From Gilvimarinus chinensis DSM 19667 (lineage in GTDB: Bacteria; Pseudomonadota; Gammaproteobacteria; Pseudomonadales; Cellvibrionaceae), in assembly GCF_000377745.1 (NCBI RefSeq), contig NZ_KB898707.1, positions 306,482 through 370,481 of the forward strand: a stretch of 64,000 nt of DNA, given 5' to 3'. The notes under the pieces were generated by a model. It saw only the letters and a list, made by a program, of their open reading frames with translations, was not told the DNA's origin and searched no databases. This document shows positions 63,739-64,000 of the stretch, in pieces. The position numbers and the translations under genes were made by a program. Within the stretch, counting starts at the first letter, position 1. The number at the start of each line of letters is the position of its first letter.

Positions 63739-63796
63739 CTGAAAAGGACTCTTGTGTCTCGGCGTTCGACCTGTCACGTTTCGCTTCGGCCATCAC

Positions 63797-63904
63797 AAAC
63801 CTACTGAGGTAGGTTTCGGCATACTCTTGCTAATCCGCCAGCTGCCTTAAGTCACACATGGATAAACCAAGAGCCCTTTCCAGTGCCGCCTCTATTCGAG
63901 GCGG
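63797..63904. repeat. Two hairpins in the gap upstream of the tRNA-like gene
   Basis: AAACCTAC (63797-63804) pairs with GTAGGTTT (63809-63816), and CCGCCTC (63886-63892) with GAGGCGG (63898-63904). The second lies 6 nt past the stop of the truncated gene at the window edge. No T tract follows on either strand, so terminator function is doubtful. No gene was assigned to 63739-63910. Confidence 0.4.
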
Positions 63905-63910
63905 AGTGGG

Positions 63911-64000
63911 TTAGCCGCGACTATCAAAGCCGCGTATGTTTTCAATCGGCAGCCATCGGTCGTTATGCAAAACCATGCAGCCCTGAATTGGCCCGTAGTC
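63911..64000 (-). CDS. C-terminal end of an unknown element gene (cut by window)
   Basis: A frame open from the window edge ends at TAA 63911-63913 and reads DYGPIQGCMVLHNDRWLP, then IENIRGFDSRG. Only 29 residues are visible, too few to assign a family. It is on the same strand as all other element genes. Confidence 0.5.
   Translation of the reverse strand, partial: DYGPIQGCMVLHNDRWLPIENIRGFDSRG

Larger units (their letters stand above)
56453..64000. mobile_element. Integrated phage-like element next to tRNA-Pro (left part)
   Basis: From the tRNA-Pro end to the window edge all genes are on the minus strand, small, mostly unrecognised and overlapping by 1-20 nt over much of the length. They include a tyrosine integrase, an excisionase-like protein, J-domain proteins, a TraR zinc finger and a tRNA-like gene. 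This is the make-up of early/lysogeny regions of temperate phages or satellites. No capsid, terminase or replication gene is in view, so phage, satellite and other integrative element remain open. Confidence 0.8.

Noticed and set aside
63739-63793. Tiny coupled frames upstream of the tRNA-like gene (MPKPTSVGL and MAEAKRDRSN...).
   Set aside because: No convincing ribosome-binding site, and the second runs into the tRNA-like gene.
56453-64000. Second copy of the tRNA-Pro 3' end marking the right end of the element.
   Set aside because: No matching direct repeat was seen in the window; the right end should be beyond 64000.

Overview
The window looks like chromosome from a marine-type gammaproteobacterium, most plausibly of the Cellvibrionales / Pseudomonas-like branch. 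This is inferred from gene content and order: the 4.5S RNA-dnaX-ybaB-recR block, rnd-ycgL-ycgN, thrS-infC-rpmI-rplT-pheST-ihfA-merR followed by tRNA-Pro, a FabV-type enoyl reductase, and an RssB-like/STAS pair. I saw no rRNA, CRISPR array or complete insertion sequence.

Layout. 1-6644 (mostly minus strand): the 5' part of a ParA-type ATPase, elongator tRNA-Met, ychF, a large FAD/Fe-S dehydrogenase (ydiJ), and a secreted protein with an internal sorting-signal-like segment. 7052-15312: an Omp85-like outer-membrane protein, a MAPEG protein, fabV, two acyltransferases (yihG-like, lpxL), a DUF454 protein, a long QueD-like protein, tpx and an AbgT-family transporter. 15396-25009: SRP RNA, dnaX, ybaB, recR, rnd, ycgL, ycgN, a VWA membrane protein, a GNAT protein, a class II amidotransferase and a Dps-like ferritin. 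25174-29082: hrpA.

29353-31318 is a compact three-gene peptide-modification operon. It holds a secreted Cys-repeat precursor with nine EGxCG motifs, a DUF692 multinuclear iron oxidase and a DUF2063 partner, i.e. a bufferin/HvfABC-type system. It is followed by a porin whose upstream region carries five 11-bp-phased Pho-box-like repeats, then a small secreted protein and an MlaA homologue without a lipobox.

33759-48648: a PilZ protein, an RssB-like phosphatase with its STAS partner, terB, tal, dusA, a DUF481 protein, a Nu-class-like GST, moaCDE, a helical lipoprotein, a hybrid histidine kinase with a degenerate ATP-binding domain, xthA, prc, and an ECF sigma/zinc anti-sigma pair. 48846-56257 is the translation operon thrS-infC(AUC start)-rpmI-rplT-pheS-pheT-ihfA-merR. 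tRNA-Pro(GGG) follows.

56453-64000 is an integrated phage-like element next to tRNA-Pro. Every gene is on the minus strand, with starts and stops overlapping by 1-20 nt over much of its length. It carries a tyrosine integrase, a candidate excisionase, two J-domain-like proteins, a TraR-type zinc finger, several zinc-ribbon and membrane peptides, and an unusual class II tRNA-like gene. Its right end lies outside the window.
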